Position numbers and translations under genes: made by a program. From Oceanospirillaceae bacterium (lineage in GTDB: Bacteria; Pseudomonadota; Gammaproteobacteria; Pseudomonadales; Oceanobacteraceae), in contig PBNY01000088.1 of NCBI GenBank assembly GCA_002723385.1, positions 1-64,000 on the forward strand: 64,000 nt of DNA. The letters are read 5' to 3'. The notes beneath the pieces are model-generated. The model had not been told where the DNA came from. It did not search any database and worked only from the letters and a program-made list of their open reading frames with translations. Positions 28,791 through 36,978 of this stretch are shown here, piece after piece (the stretch's first letter is position 1; the number at the start of each line of letters is the position of its first letter).

Positions 28791-29130
28791 CCCACAGCTG
28801 CTGATCCTCAATTTTGTGTTCAACCGTGGACAACGACTGGTGAACGCAAGGGCCACTGATGCATACGCCATTGTCCGGACGGAACAGGGCGCCGTGTGAG
28901 CTGCACTGAATATAGTGGCCATCGATATCCAGAAACTGATGCGGCTGCCATTCCAGTCGAATCCCCAGATGTGGGCAGCTATTCATGTATACCCGCCAGT
29001 CGGTCTTCTGCTTCAATACAATCAGAGGCGTTCCGAACATGTCATAACCTCGGGTTTCGCCCTCAGTCAGTTCACTGATGTGGCACACAGGCTGCCAGAG
29101 TGATGAGTTCTGCGCTGGGGTATTGGTCAT
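28771..29130 (-). CDS. Rieske [2Fe-2S] domain protein
   Basis: A 119-residue soluble single-domain Rieske protein. The cluster ligands are CPHLG and, 17 residues on, CSSHGA (C-x-H ... C-x2-H), preceded by a small-domain pattern like that of NirD and ferredoxin components of ring-hydroxylating systems. No oxygenase subunit is nearby, so its redox partner is unknown. It converges on sfsA and diverges from the AraC gene. Confidence 0.88.
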   Translation of the reverse strand: MTNTPAQNSSLWQPVCHISELTEGETRGYDMFGTPLIVLKQKTDWRVYMNSCPHLGIRLEWQPHQFLDIDGHYIQCSSHGALFRPDNGVCISGPCVHQSLSTVEHKIEDQQLWVKLDQS

Positions 29131-29148
29131 TGAGGCACCCTGATTGTG

Positions 29149-29931
29149 ATGTCAAAAACGGTGGAGTGGATAGCCATGCAAAGCCGATTGTATCAGCGAA
29201 GTTATTCCCGTGAGCAACAGGCTCACACTCATGAATTCCATCAACTGGTGTTGCCGGTAACCGGTGGCCTGCAAATGGAAATCGGTCATCGTTGCGGCGA
29301 TGTGAGCAGCAACACCCTGGCGGTGGTACACGCTGGTGAGACTCATGCGTTTGCAGCCGACGGTGATAACCGTTTCGTGGTGCTGGACTTGCCCGTGCAG
29401 CCGTTGAGTGATGAGTTGCTGCCAGATCCCGGCTTTGTGCCGTTTGATGCCGGGGTTGCTCACTACATCGCTTGTCTGGATCACCAACTGAAGCAATCTG
29501 CCACGTCGCCTGCCTTGCAGCAGCAAATGCTAACCCTGTTGTTACAGCTGATTCAAACCACGACCCAACCCGCTGCGCCCGGTCGAAACCAGCAGCGGGT
29601 GATGAAGATACAACAGTGGCTGCAGAGCCATTTTCACCAGACCGTCAGCCTCGCCTTTCTTGCCGATCAGGTGAACTGGAGCAGCGGCCAATTATCCCGC
29701 CAGTTCAAGGCGCTGACCGGCGTATCGCCTCTGGCCTATCAACTGGAGTTGCGTATGAATCACGCAGCGTTCTTGTTGGAAAGCAGCGCGTTCTCCATTC
29801 AGCAGGTTGCAGAACGGGTGGGCTATCAGGACTTATCGGCATTCAGCCATCGTTTCCGTGCTCACTTTGGTTGTTCGCCCAGTGGTTATCGCCAGCAGCG
29901 GACATCAGAGTCGTCTGTTTCGACCAAGTAG
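29149..29931 (+). CDS. AraC family transcriptional regulator (cupin type)
   Basis: A 260-residue regulator. The N-terminal half is a cupin-like sensor (HTHEFHQLVLPVTGGLQMEIGHRCGDV; residues 25-100). The C-terminal half has both AraC helix-turn-helices (VSLAFLADQVNWSSGQLSRQFKAL and FSIQQVAERVGYQDLSAFSHRFRAHFGCSPSGYR). It lies 75 bases upstream of a DMT exporter on the same strand, a common regulator-exporter pairing; it probably controls that exporter. ATG 29149 is taken as the start, with Met 29176 an alternative. Confidence 0.9.
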   Translation: MSKTVEWIAMQSRLYQRSYSREQQAHTHEFHQLVLPVTGGLQMEIGHRCGDVSSNTLAVVHAGETHAFAADGDNRFVVLDLPVQPLSDELLPDPGFVPFDAGVAHYIACLDHQLKQSATSPALQQQMLTLLLQLIQTTTQPAAPGRNQQRVMKIQQWLQSHFHQTVSLAFLADQVNWSSGQLSRQFKALTGVSPLAYQLELRMNHAAFLLESSAFSIQQVAERVGYQDLSAFSHRFRAHFGCSPSGYRQQRTSESSVSTK

Positions 29932-30006
29932 TGAGCAGGATCGACCAAGCGCCACTGACTCTTTGAGGCTAGTCTGCCAGTCTGTTTTTCAGGTGGTACT
30001 GGCGGT

Positions 30007-30975
30007 ATGTCGCACTCTTCTTCAGATTCTGTTTCTTCTCAAACGATTACTCAGCCAACTTCTGAGGCTGGCCCGGATTCTCGCCTGGCAACGCTGATTG
30101 GAGCATCGGCGGTGTTGTTGTGGGGTTCGCTGGCGTTGTTGACCAGCCTGACCGGCGGACGGATTCCTCCGTTTCAGATGATGTCGGTGTCTTTCGGTAT
30201 CGCGTTTGTGTTGATGGCAATACGCTGGTGGCTGCGCGGAGAATCCGGGCTTGCCTATGCACGTCAGCCCAGAGAAGCCTGGCTGTTGGGCATCGCCGGT
30301 TATTTCGGTTATCACGCCTGTTACTTTGCGGCGATGAGCAAGGCCCCGGCGGTTGAGGTCAGTTTGATTGCCTATCTGTGGCCCTTGCTGATGGTGCTGA
30401 TGAGCACGCTGGTGACGGGTATGGCTCTGCACTGGAATCAGATTGTCGGTGCCCTGACGGCGTTACTGGGTTGCTGGATATTACTGGCAGACGGTGATTC
30501 CGGTTTTGGCAGCCAATATCTGGACGGGTATCTGCTGGCGTTGGTGTGTGCGTTTGTCTGGTCTGGCGTCTCGGTGTTAAGCCGGACCATGAAAGCGGTG
30601 CCTACCGACGCGGCTGGCTGGTTCTGTGGTGCAACGGCGTTCCTCGGCTGTATCTGCCATCTGCTGTTTGAAACGACGGTCTGGCCAGAGTCGTTGTTGC
30701 AATGGTTGGCCCTTATAGGGCTGGGAGTTGGCCCGGTCGGTATCGCGTTCTTTACCTGGGACTATGGCACCAAACACGGCAATCTGGTTCTGCTTGGCGT
30801 GATGTCTTACGCTGCGCCACTGGTGTCGGTGCTTCTGCTGCTGTTGGCTGGAAAAGGGGAATGGCGGTTATCGACTGGCGTGGCAACGATTGCGATTGTT
30901 ATCGGAGCGTGGATGGCTTCCCAGATTGCAGATAAAAAAACGGCCGCTCCAATGGAGCGGCCCAAGCAACCGTGA
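30007..30975 (+). CDS. EamA/DMT-family exporter, YddG-like
   Basis: A 322-residue membrane protein with ten predicted helices and two EamA repeats (for example VLLWGSLALLTSLTGGRIPPFQMMSVSF at the start and GPVGIAFFTWDYGTKHGN in the second repeat). The TWDYGTKHG motif and overall pattern are closest to the aromatic/neutral amino-acid exporter YddG. The last ten codons (AAPMERPKQP) overlap the terminator hairpin of a converging small RNA, so the C-terminal tail is shaped by that RNA element. Confidence 0.85.
   Translation: MSHSSSDSVSSQTITQPTSEAGPDSRLATLIGASAVLLWGSLALLTSLTGGRIPPFQMMSVSFGIAFVLMAIRWWLRGESGLAYARQPREAWLLGIAGYFGYHACYFAAMSKAPAVEVSLIAYLWPLLMVLMSTLVTGMALHWNQIVGALTALLGCWILLADGDSGFGSQYLDGYLLALVCAFVWSGVSVLSRTMKAVPTDAAGWFCGATAFLGCICHLLFETTVWPESLLQWLALIGLGVGPVGIAFFTWDYGTKHGNLVLLGVMSYAAPLVSVLLLLLAGKGEWRLSTGVATIAIVIGAWMASQIADKKTAAPMERPKQP
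30934..30963 (-). terminator. Terminator of the distal PrrF-type sRNA, inside the exporter's 3' end
   Basis: On the minus strand GGCCGCTCC and GGAGCGGCC form a perfect stem (loop ATT), followed by GTTTTTTT. The whole element lies within the last codons of the converging EamA gene. Confidence 0.88.
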
Positions 30976-31050
30976 TTAAGCTTTGATGAGAGAGATCCAC
31001 TCAGAGCCCTGACACTCTTCATGGAGTACCGACATCCGTGTGGTGTCGAT
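30934..31050 (-). ncRNA. prrF: Fur-regulated small RNA, PrrF/RyhB type (distal copy)
   Basis: Predicted 117-nt RNA between a sigma-70 promoter with embedded Fur box and an intrinsic terminator. It shares with the upstream copy a core reading GATCTCTCTCATCAA-GCT-AATCACGG-TTGCTT on the minus strand (30964-31000) and a GTGTCAGG block (31008-31015); outside these, the two differ. Tandem, Fur-repressed sRNAs of about 115 nt with a near-identical core are the hallmark of Pseudomonas PrrF1/PrrF2, which repress iron-rich proteins when iron is scarce. From memory the CTCATCA-GCTAATCACGG core resembles PrrF, but this needs a covariance-model check. Confidence 0.78.
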
Positions 31051-31056
31051 GAGTTA

Positions 31057-31085
31057 ACAATAAGCATTCTCATTTGTGTTTGCAA
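31057..31085 (-). promoter_or_regulatory. Sigma-70 promoter with Fur box, distal PrrF-type sRNA
   Basis: TTGCAA (-35, 31080-31085), exactly 17 bases, then TATTGT (-10, 31057-31062). The spacer contains AAATGAGAATGCT running into TATTG, a Fur-box-like sequence, so iron-loaded Fur would block RNA polymerase. Confidence 0.75.
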
Positions 31086-31231
31086 GCTTTGCCGATAACT
31101 TTTATCAACTTTTTGTTGGATTCAGGTTATCTCGTGAATAAAAAGAAGTGCGAGTACCACACGCGCAGTACGCCGCCGATTAAATACCGATTGACTGATG
31201 GGTTGTGAGAGCGCGGAAGATTTCGTGCGGA

Positions 31232-31261
31232 CAAAAAATGGCCGCCCTTGCGGGGCGGCCG
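31232..31261 (-). terminator. Terminator of the proximal PrrF-type sRNA
   Basis: On the minus strand GGCCGCCCC and GGGCGGCC pair around GCAA, followed by ATTTTTTG. It has the same position relative to the conserved core as in the distal copy. Confidence 0.88.
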
Positions 31262-31379
31262 AAGCAACCGTGATTAGCTTGATGAGAGAGATCACACTTG
31301 ATTCCGGTGGACCTGACACCGCCGGAACCAACAGACAATAACGCCTGCGGTGAACACCGTTCCTGTCTCCAGAAGCGAT
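31233..31379 (-). ncRNA. prrF: Fur-regulated small RNA, PrrF/RyhB type (proximal copy)
   Basis: Predicted 147-nt RNA with its own Fur-box promoter and terminator. It shares the core GATCTCTCTCATCAAGCTAA and TCACGGTTGCTT (31262-31295) and GTGTCAGG (31312-31319) with the distal copy 200 bases further on. The two RNAs are transcribed in the same direction, separated by a full terminator and promoter, i.e. a tandem duplication. The 5' part is unrelated to that of the other copy, suggesting partly different targets. An overlapping 101-codon frame on this strand is judged a chance ORF. Confidence 0.75.
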
Positions 31380-31385
31380 ATGTAA

Positions 31386-31431
31386 ACGATATTCGTTCTC
31401 ACTTGATTGGTCAAGAATGATTCTCATTTAT
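31386..31431 (-). promoter_or_regulatory. Sigma-70 promoter with upstream Fur box, proximal PrrF-type sRNA
   Basis: TTGACC (-35, 31409-31414), 17 bases, TATCGT (-10, 31386-31391). Immediately upstream and touching the -35, AATGAGAATCATT (within 31413-31431) matches 12 of 13 core bases of the Fur consensus AATGATAATCATT. Confidence 0.78.
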
Positions 31432-31612
31432 TTTTGGCTGTTTCTCTGAAGTCTGATCAACCAGCGCCATTGGCATGAGTTCGACCAGGCTGATATCAGC
31501 CGGAACGAAATAGAGCAAGAAGCAGGGAGGGAACGCGTTGATCAGGAGAAAGCCGAGCAGGAAGAGGGCAATGGCGGTACAGGGAGAGAAGCAGAAAACG
31601 AGCGGTGATCTC

Positions 31613-32395
31613 TCACCGCTTGTCGAGTAATTGCTGGTTCATCAGCATGACCCGGCGGGCCAGATTCTCAATCAGATTCACAGCCGCCTTGGGCTGCGCT
31701 TCGATCAGCAGGATAAAGTCGGCTTGTGGAACCGCCATGATGGTACAGGGGGTGCGAGCAATGACGGTGGCAGAACGAGGTTCGCCGGTGAACACCGCCA
31801 TGGCACCGAAGACTTCTTCCTCACCAATATCCCCAACCCGAACACCATCGACAAACACATCGGCAGAACCGTTAATGATGGTATAAACGTGTTCGGCAGA
31901 ATCACCTTGCTGAATGATCACATCGCCCGGCTGAATGTTCTGGAATCCGGTGTGCGGTGTGGTTTGGGTCTGGGCGTGAATCGCCAGCTGATCCAGCATC
32001 AGGGCATTCTGGGTTAAGAGATAGTGGCTCCAGCAATGCTGGCGGTGACGGTCGGTATAGATATGCTTGAGCAGGGCATCGCGGTTGATCGGAATCAGCT
32101 CAACGTACTCATCGGCGCGCAACTTGGGCGTCGGTAAACCGAACACGGCCGGGAGACCCACCAGGTCGCCTTCATCAAGGCCAATCAGGTTCTGACCCAG
32201 ATGGTTGTAATAGACCATGCCGTCCTGCACCAGAAACAACTGATCCTTGTCGAAATGTTCGTACAGGTCATCAACGTTTTCGAGCGCCAGTGGGGCGTCT
32301 GACAGTTCGAAGCCTTCCAGCAACACTGAAGACAGGTATTGCAGACGGTTGGTGAGTTGCTCGACTGCGTCCGACGTTTTTCCGATCAAATACAT
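31613..32395 (-). CDS. Cyclic nucleotide-binding domain protein without DNA-binding domain
   Basis: About 260 residues from ATG 32395 (MYLIGKTSDAV); an open extension to 32524 would overlap the divergent polB start and is not supported. Residues 150-255 form a cNMP-binding domain with IQPGDVIIQQGDSAEHVYTIINGSADVF and the phosphate-binding cassette FGAMAVFTGEPRSATV. The N-terminal half looks like a second, degenerate cNMP fold (LFLVQDGMVYYNHLGQNLIGLDEGDLVGLPAVFG). No helix-turn-helix follows, so it is a signalling or sensor protein, not a CRP-type regulator. Partner unknown; it is divergent from polB. Confidence 0.8.
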   Translation of the reverse strand: MYLIGKTSDAVEQLTNRLQYLSSVLLEGFELSDAPLALENVDDLYEHFDKDQLFLVQDGMVYYNHLGQNLIGLDEGDLVGLPAVFGLPTPKLRADEYVELIPINRDALLKHIYTDRHRQHCWSHYLLTQNALMLDQLAIHAQTQTTPHTGFQNIQPGDVIIQQGDSAEHVYTIINGSADVFVDGVRVGDIGEEEVFGAMAVFTGEPRSATVIARTPCTIMAVPQADFILLIEAQPKAAVNLIENLARRVMLMNQQLLDKR

Positions 32396-32501
32396 ATGGG
32401 TTCCGACGGCTGAGCCGTTTATCCATGGCGGCGAGTGATGTTCTGAATGTAGCGCAAAAGTGATGGCGCTTGAAGTAACTGAATCAAGTAAAGAGAGTTC
32501 G

Positions 32502-34934
32502 ATGGCCCCGAAGTCCTCCTCCACAGACGCTTTTCTTTTGACCAGTCACTGGCGCGATCTGGATGACGGCCAGAACAGCGAGCTGACATTCTGGTGGACG
32601 ACTCCGCTTGGCATTCTCAGGCAACGCATTAAACAGCCAGCGGTGTGTTTTATCCAGGCTACGCAAGCCGAGCGTGCCGAAACGATGGCGACCACTCTGG
32701 GCTGGCCGATCGAAGTAAAACCGTTGGGACTGGTGAATTTCCAGCAGCAGCGGGTAGCTGGATGTTATATGCCAGGTGGGTATCTCAGGCGCTGGAGCGA
32801 GTTGCTGCGGGAACAGGATATTCCGTGCTGGGAGACGGATATTCGCCTAACTGATCGCTATCTGATGGAGCGCTTTGTCTACGGTTCGGCACGTTTGAAC
32901 CTCAAGGACGCCGAGCAACAGCCGACTGGTGCTTACACGGAAGTGCGAGGCGGAAAACTGTCACCGGGAAACCATCGCCCGTCACTCCGCTGGGTATCGC
33001 TGGATATAGAGACCTCCATTCCCCGTCAGGGCGAAACCTATCGCCTGTACAGTATCGCGCTGGTGACGCCAGACTCGCGTGAAGTGCTGGTGGTGGCGGA
33101 GCACGGTGCGGCCAGCCCCGACCAGCTGACTCAGCCCGTGACGGTGCTGGCCACTGAGCTGGAGGTGCTGCATGCACTGGTGGATCGCATCAACCGGTTA
33201 AACCCGGACGTGCTGATTGGCTGGAATCTGGTGCAGTTCGATATCGACGTGTTGAACCGCAAATACCGTGAACACAAGATTCCCTTCACGATTGGCCGTG
33301 ATGGTTCACGGCTGACCGCACGACCCCGCTATCGTCAGCCGGATCGGATTCAGGTCAGTATCGCCGGACGGCTGGCGCTGGATGGCATTGAACTGCTGCG
33401 CGCCGCCAGTTACCAGTTTGAGAGCTTCGCACTGGCTGAAGTCTCGAAACAGTTGCTGGGTGACACCAAGTTGCTGACCGACAAGGACGGCGAAAGCGGC
33501 CGTGGCAGCGACATCGAGCGGCTCTACCACACTGACCTGAACGCCCTGGCGGCCTATAACCTGCAGGATTGCGATCTGGTCTGGCGCATCTTCGAGCACA
33601 CCCGGCTGCTGGAATTTGCCATCGAACGCAGCCTGATGACGGGTCTGGCGCTGGATCGCCCTGGTGGCTCGGTGGCCGCGTTTGAAAATCTCTACCTGCC
33701 CAGATTGCATCGGGCCGGATACGTTGCACCGAACATGGGGGCAGGCTACAAGGACGAAAAAAGCCCTGGCGGTTATGTGATGGATTCGCGTCCCGGCTTG
33801 TTTGAGCACGTGTTAGTGCTGGACTTCAAAAGCCTGTATCCGTCGATTATCCGCACCTTTCGGATTGACCCGATGGGCCTGATTGAAGGCTTGCAGGAAT
33901 GTGACCCAGCGTTACAGATTCCCGGCTTTTTCGGTGGCCAGTTCCATCACCAGAAGCACCTGCTGCCGGATCTGATTCGACAGCTGGGCGAGCGCCGGGA
34001 GCTGGCCAAGCAGGAAGGCAATCGACCGCTGTCGCAGGCGATCAAGATCATTATGGCGTCCTGCTACGGCGTGCTGGGGTCGGAAGGTTGCCGCTTTCAC
34101 GATACCCGGCTGTCGGCGTCCATCACCAAACGCAGCCACCAGATTATTCAGCAAAGCTCGGAGTGGATTGAACAGCAAGGCCATCAGGTGATTTACGGTG
34201 ACACCGACTCGGTGTTTGTCTGGCTCAGACAACAGGTGAGTGACGCCGAGGCGGATCGCATTGGCAAGCAGTTGATGCAAGGGCTGAACCGCTGGTGGCA
34301 GCAGCGCCTGCAAGCAGAATACAACCTCACCAGTTACCTCGAAATTGAGTACGAAACCCACTACCGACGCTTTTTTATGCCGTCGATTCGCGGCGCAGAA
34401 ACCGGCAGCAAGAAACGCTACGCCGGGCTGATCACCGATGCGGACGGTAAGCCCGAAGTGGTGTTCAAGGGGCTGGAAGCGGTGCGCACCGACTGGACGC
34501 TATTGGCTCGCCAGCTACAGGCCGGGTTGTATCAGCGCGCATTCCTTGATCAGCCTTACCTCGACTGGATTCGCCAGCAGGTGGAAGATCTGAATCAGGG
34601 CCGCAGCGACCACCTGCTCGACTACCGCAAACGTCTGCGACAACCGCTGGCGGACTACCAGCGCCAGATTCCACCTCACGCCCGCGCTGCACAAAAGCTG
34701 GAACGCTGGCGGGCGCAGCAACAACTGCTGCCTTTGTATCAGTACGGTGGCGGCTGGATTCGCTATCGCTTGTGTCATACCGGCCCGGAACCGGTGGTTG
34801 AGGGCTATCCGACCCCGGCCCCGGATTACAGCCACTATCTGGATACCCAGATACGCCCGATCGTCGAAGCGCTGTTCCACTTTACCGGCGACGATGTTGA
34901 AGCCGTGCTGGGGCAGCAGCGATCGTTGTTTTAG
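32502..34934 (+). CDS. polB: DNA polymerase II (family B)
   Basis: An 810-residue family B polymerase with 3'-5' exonuclease. ATG 32502 is preferred with AAGAGAG upstream. Exonuclease motifs are SLDIET (ExoI), GWNLVQFDIDVL (ExoII) and YNLQDCDLVW (ExoIII). Polymerase motifs are DFKSLYPSII, KIIMASCYGVLGS and YGDTDSVF, then KKRYAG. The length is close to E. coli Pol II (783). Pol II is normally SOS-induced and handles stalled forks; no clear LexA box was found in the short divergent region. The gene is the last core gene before a low-GC accessory block. Confidence 0.96.
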   Translation: MAPKSSSTDAFLLTSHWRDLDDGQNSELTFWWTTPLGILRQRIKQPAVCFIQATQAERAETMATTLGWPIEVKPLGLVNFQQQRVAGCYMPGGYLRRWSELLREQDIPCWETDIRLTDRYLMERFVYGSARLNLKDAEQQPTGAYTEVRGGKLSPGNHRPSLRWVSLDIETSIPRQGETYRLYSIALVTPDSREVLVVAEHGAASPDQLTQPVTVLATELEVLHALVDRINRLNPDVLIGWNLVQFDIDVLNRKYREHKIPFTIGRDGSRLTARPRYRQPDRIQVSIAGRLALDGIELLRAASYQFESFALAEVSKQLLGDTKLLTDKDGESGRGSDIERLYHTDLNALAAYNLQDCDLVWRIFEHTRLLEFAIERSLMTGLALDRPGGSVAAFENLYLPRLHRAGYVAPNMGAGYKDEKSPGGYVMDSRPGLFEHVLVLDFKSLYPSIIRTFRIDPMGLIEGLQECDPALQIPGFFGGQFHHQKHLLPDLIRQLGERRELAKQEGNRPLSQAIKIIMASCYGVLGSEGCRFHDTRLSASITKRSHQIIQQSSEWIEQQGHQVIYGDTDSVFVWLRQQVSDAEADRIGKQLMQGLNRWWQQRLQAEYNLTSYLEIEYETHYRRFFMPSIRGAETGSKKRYAGLITDADGKPEVVFKGLEAVRTDWTLLARQLQAGLYQRAFLDQPYLDWIRQQVEDLNQGRSDHLLDYRKRLRQPLADYQRQIPPHARAAQKLERWRAQQQLLPLYQYGGGWIRYRLCHTGPEPVVEGYPTPAPDYSHYLDTQIRPIVEALFHFTGDDVEAVLGQQRSLF

Positions 34935-35436
34935 ACTCGGTGGTCATATCTCTTTAATGATGAAGGTGAGTCTGTGAGTAATGCCATTAACTTAATATCC
35001 ATACCGCCATTCAACCCCATCAACCTCTGGATTTGGTTCAAAAAAATAGCCTTTGTCCATGGTTCTAACCCTCCCTTTAGAGCTGCCATGAATAAACAGT
35101 GTATCAGTCGGGATGGGAATTCTATGCTTGTTTTGTCGAAAAAGGTTGCTCGTTTTTCCAACACTTGATAGCGTAAGTCCTTGAATTCAGGGACGTTAAG
35201 CAAACGACTTACTTGATTTACGTGCCATGTGAATCATAAAAACGAGCGTGCGTGTTTACACTATGATCTCAAACTCAGCGGTAAAGGATTTAATTATGAA
35301 AATCAGATACTTAGCTCTTTCTCGCAACAAATCAAGCCATTGTCAAAACGCGCATGCCCAGAAATAAAACTGTTAGCTGCCGAGATCGAGTACAAAAAGA
35401 AACCGAGCTGAATTTTAAGAAAGAGAAAATACTCCA
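34935..35436. other. AT-rich region between polB and the R-M genes, no assigned gene
   Basis: Base composition changes abruptly after the polB stop. Short frames exist on both strands (a 64-codon GTG frame from 34974 on +, and a 90-codon TTG frame 34931-35203 on -) that overlap each other; neither is recognisable. GTTAAGC at 35194-35200 fits the integron core-site consensus GTTRRRY and may mark the left boundary of the inserted block. No control (C) protein gene of the R-M system was recognised here. Confidence 0.45.
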
Positions 35437-36969
35437 TTGAAACAAACAGCCCTTATTTCTCCAATAGAAGACATTATTAGCCTTCAGAGTGAGTTTCTTA
35501 ACTCAAAATCGATCGATGATCGCAAGGTTTTTGGCCAATTTTTCACTGGTGCCATTGTGTCTGACTATATGGCCTCATTAATTAACAAGCCAAAAAGCAA
35601 GACCGTCCGTATTTTAGATGCTGGTGCAGGAACTGGCATTTTAACCGCTTCCACCGCTTTAAGGTGTTTAGACCTTGGCTGCAAGACCGTTCACACCGTC
35701 CTTTATGAACTGGATAGTGGGGCTGTACCGAACCTTGAACAAACGCTGAAGATTGTTCAGAACACTTTCAGCCAGCAACGCGGAACATTCACCTTTGAAA
35801 TACACTGTGAAGACTTTGTTCTTGCAAGACCGGACAAAGACGAAAGCATTCAGGCTTTTGATGTATCGGTGATTAACCCACCTTACTTCAAATACAGTGC
35901 TAAAGATTCACCTTATGCAAAAGCGGCGGCTGACCTATATCACGGTGACCCGAATATATACGCTTCTTTCTTGGCTGTTGTAATGGCTTGTATGAAAGAT
36001 CGCGGTCAAATGGTAAGCATTACACCCCGTAGCTTTACCAATGGACTTTATTTCAAAGGGTTTCGCTCATATCTGTTGACCGAATCAGCCTTAGACCTAA
36101 TACACATTTTCAAGCACCGGGACAAAGTGTTCAAAAATGATGACTCAGCGGTATTACAAGAAAACGTCATTTGCCGCTTCGTTAAAGGACAATCTAAAGA
36201 AGCTGTTACTGTTCGCTCAAGTGACTGTGACGCCAGTATTAACCACGCTGATCAAGAACAATACCCGCTTGAACTGATTATTGACCCATCCAATGATCAA
36301 CGGATTATCCGCATTCCTGAATCAGCCTATGAAGCCAGCATATTAAGACAAGCTGAAACCTTTCCAACCACCTTTGAGGGGGCCGGTTATTTCATTTCAA
36401 CCGGTCGCGTTGTTGAGCATAGAACACGACAATACATTACTGAAGATACAAACGCGCATAATTCAGTGCCCCTTTATCGTCCACACAATGTCACACCATT
36501 AACGACTACTTGGACAGGCGATCATAAAAAGGAAGTATCTTTCATGCTTAATGAAGGGCATGAAAAGCACACAATGGAAAACGGCACCTTTGTTCTGTTG
36601 AAGCGTTTTTCTTCAAAAGATGAAAAGCGCCGCCTGGTTTCTGGTGTTCACCTTGCAAACGCCCATGACTGTGAAGTTATTGGCTTTGGCAACAAGACAA
36701 ACTATATCGGGCTGTCAGGTGGAAAGCTGACCATCGCAGAAGCATACGGGCTTGCCGCAATTTTCAATTCTTCGTTCATGGATAAGTATTTCAGGTGTAT
36801 TTCGGGGAATACACAAGTCAATGCTACTGAAATTCGAGTTATGAAATTTCCAACACGTGAACAAGTGAAAGAAATAGGCAAGCAAGCGCAGAAATTAAAA
36901 GCGAATGAAACAAGTGAAATTGATTTAATCGTCAATCCTGTTCTTGGGGTAATGGATACAATTCAATAG
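35437..36969 (+). CDS. Type II DNA adenine-N6 methyltransferase, M.PstI/M.BsuBI-like
   Basis: A 510-residue gamma-type methyltransferase. The N-terminal motif X region has GQFFTGAIVSDYMA, SAM-binding motif I is ILDAGAGTGILT and catalytic motif IV is VINPPYFKYS; a C-terminal target-recognition region follows. Size and partner match M.PstI (about 507 residues), which methylates CTGCAG; the recognition site here is inferred, not proven. The start appears to be TTG with AAGAG about 11 bases upstream. It is 9 bases upstream of the endonuclease gene. Low GC and codon use differ from surrounding genes, consistent with transfer. Confidence 0.88.
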   Translation: MKQTALISPIEDIISLQSEFLNSKSIDDRKVFGQFFTGAIVSDYMASLINKPKSKTVRILDAGAGTGILTASTALRCLDLGCKTVHTVLYELDSGAVPNLEQTLKIVQNTFSQQRGTFTFEIHCEDFVLARPDKDESIQAFDVSVINPPYFKYSAKDSPYAKAAADLYHGDPNIYASFLAVVMACMKDRGQMVSITPRSFTNGLYFKGFRSYLLTESALDLIHIFKHRDKVFKNDDSAVLQENVICRFVKGQSKEAVTVRSSDCDASINHADQEQYPLELIIDPSNDQRIIRIPESAYEASILRQAETFPTTFEGAGYFISTGRVVEHRTRQYITEDTNAHNSVPLYRPHNVTPLTTTWTGDHKKEVSFMLNEGHEKHTMENGTFVLLKRFSSKDEKRRLVSGVHLANAHDCEVIGFGNKTNYIGLSGGKLTIAEAYGLAAIFNSSFMDKYFRCISGNTQVNATEIRVMKFPTREQVKEIGKQAQKLKANETSEIDLIVNPVLGVMDTIQ

Positions 36970-36978
36970 GGGTAAAGT

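Noticed and set aside
31122-31427. 101-codon frame on the minus strand over the proximal Fur-regulated sRNA
   Set aside because: It spans the Fur-box promoter, RNA and terminator; no protein family, and the conserved blocks follow the RNA, not the codons.
31417-31605. Minus-strand open stretch encoding a hydrophobic peptide (LFLLGFLLINAFPPCFLLYF)
   Set aside because: It reads like a membrane segment, but no usable start codon lies upstream in frame and it ends inside the Fur box; it may be a decayed gene.
34931-35203. 90-codon minus-strand frame and overlapping 64-codon plus-strand frame after polB
   Set aside because: They overlap one another, use alternative starts and match nothing I recognise; kept only as an unassigned region.
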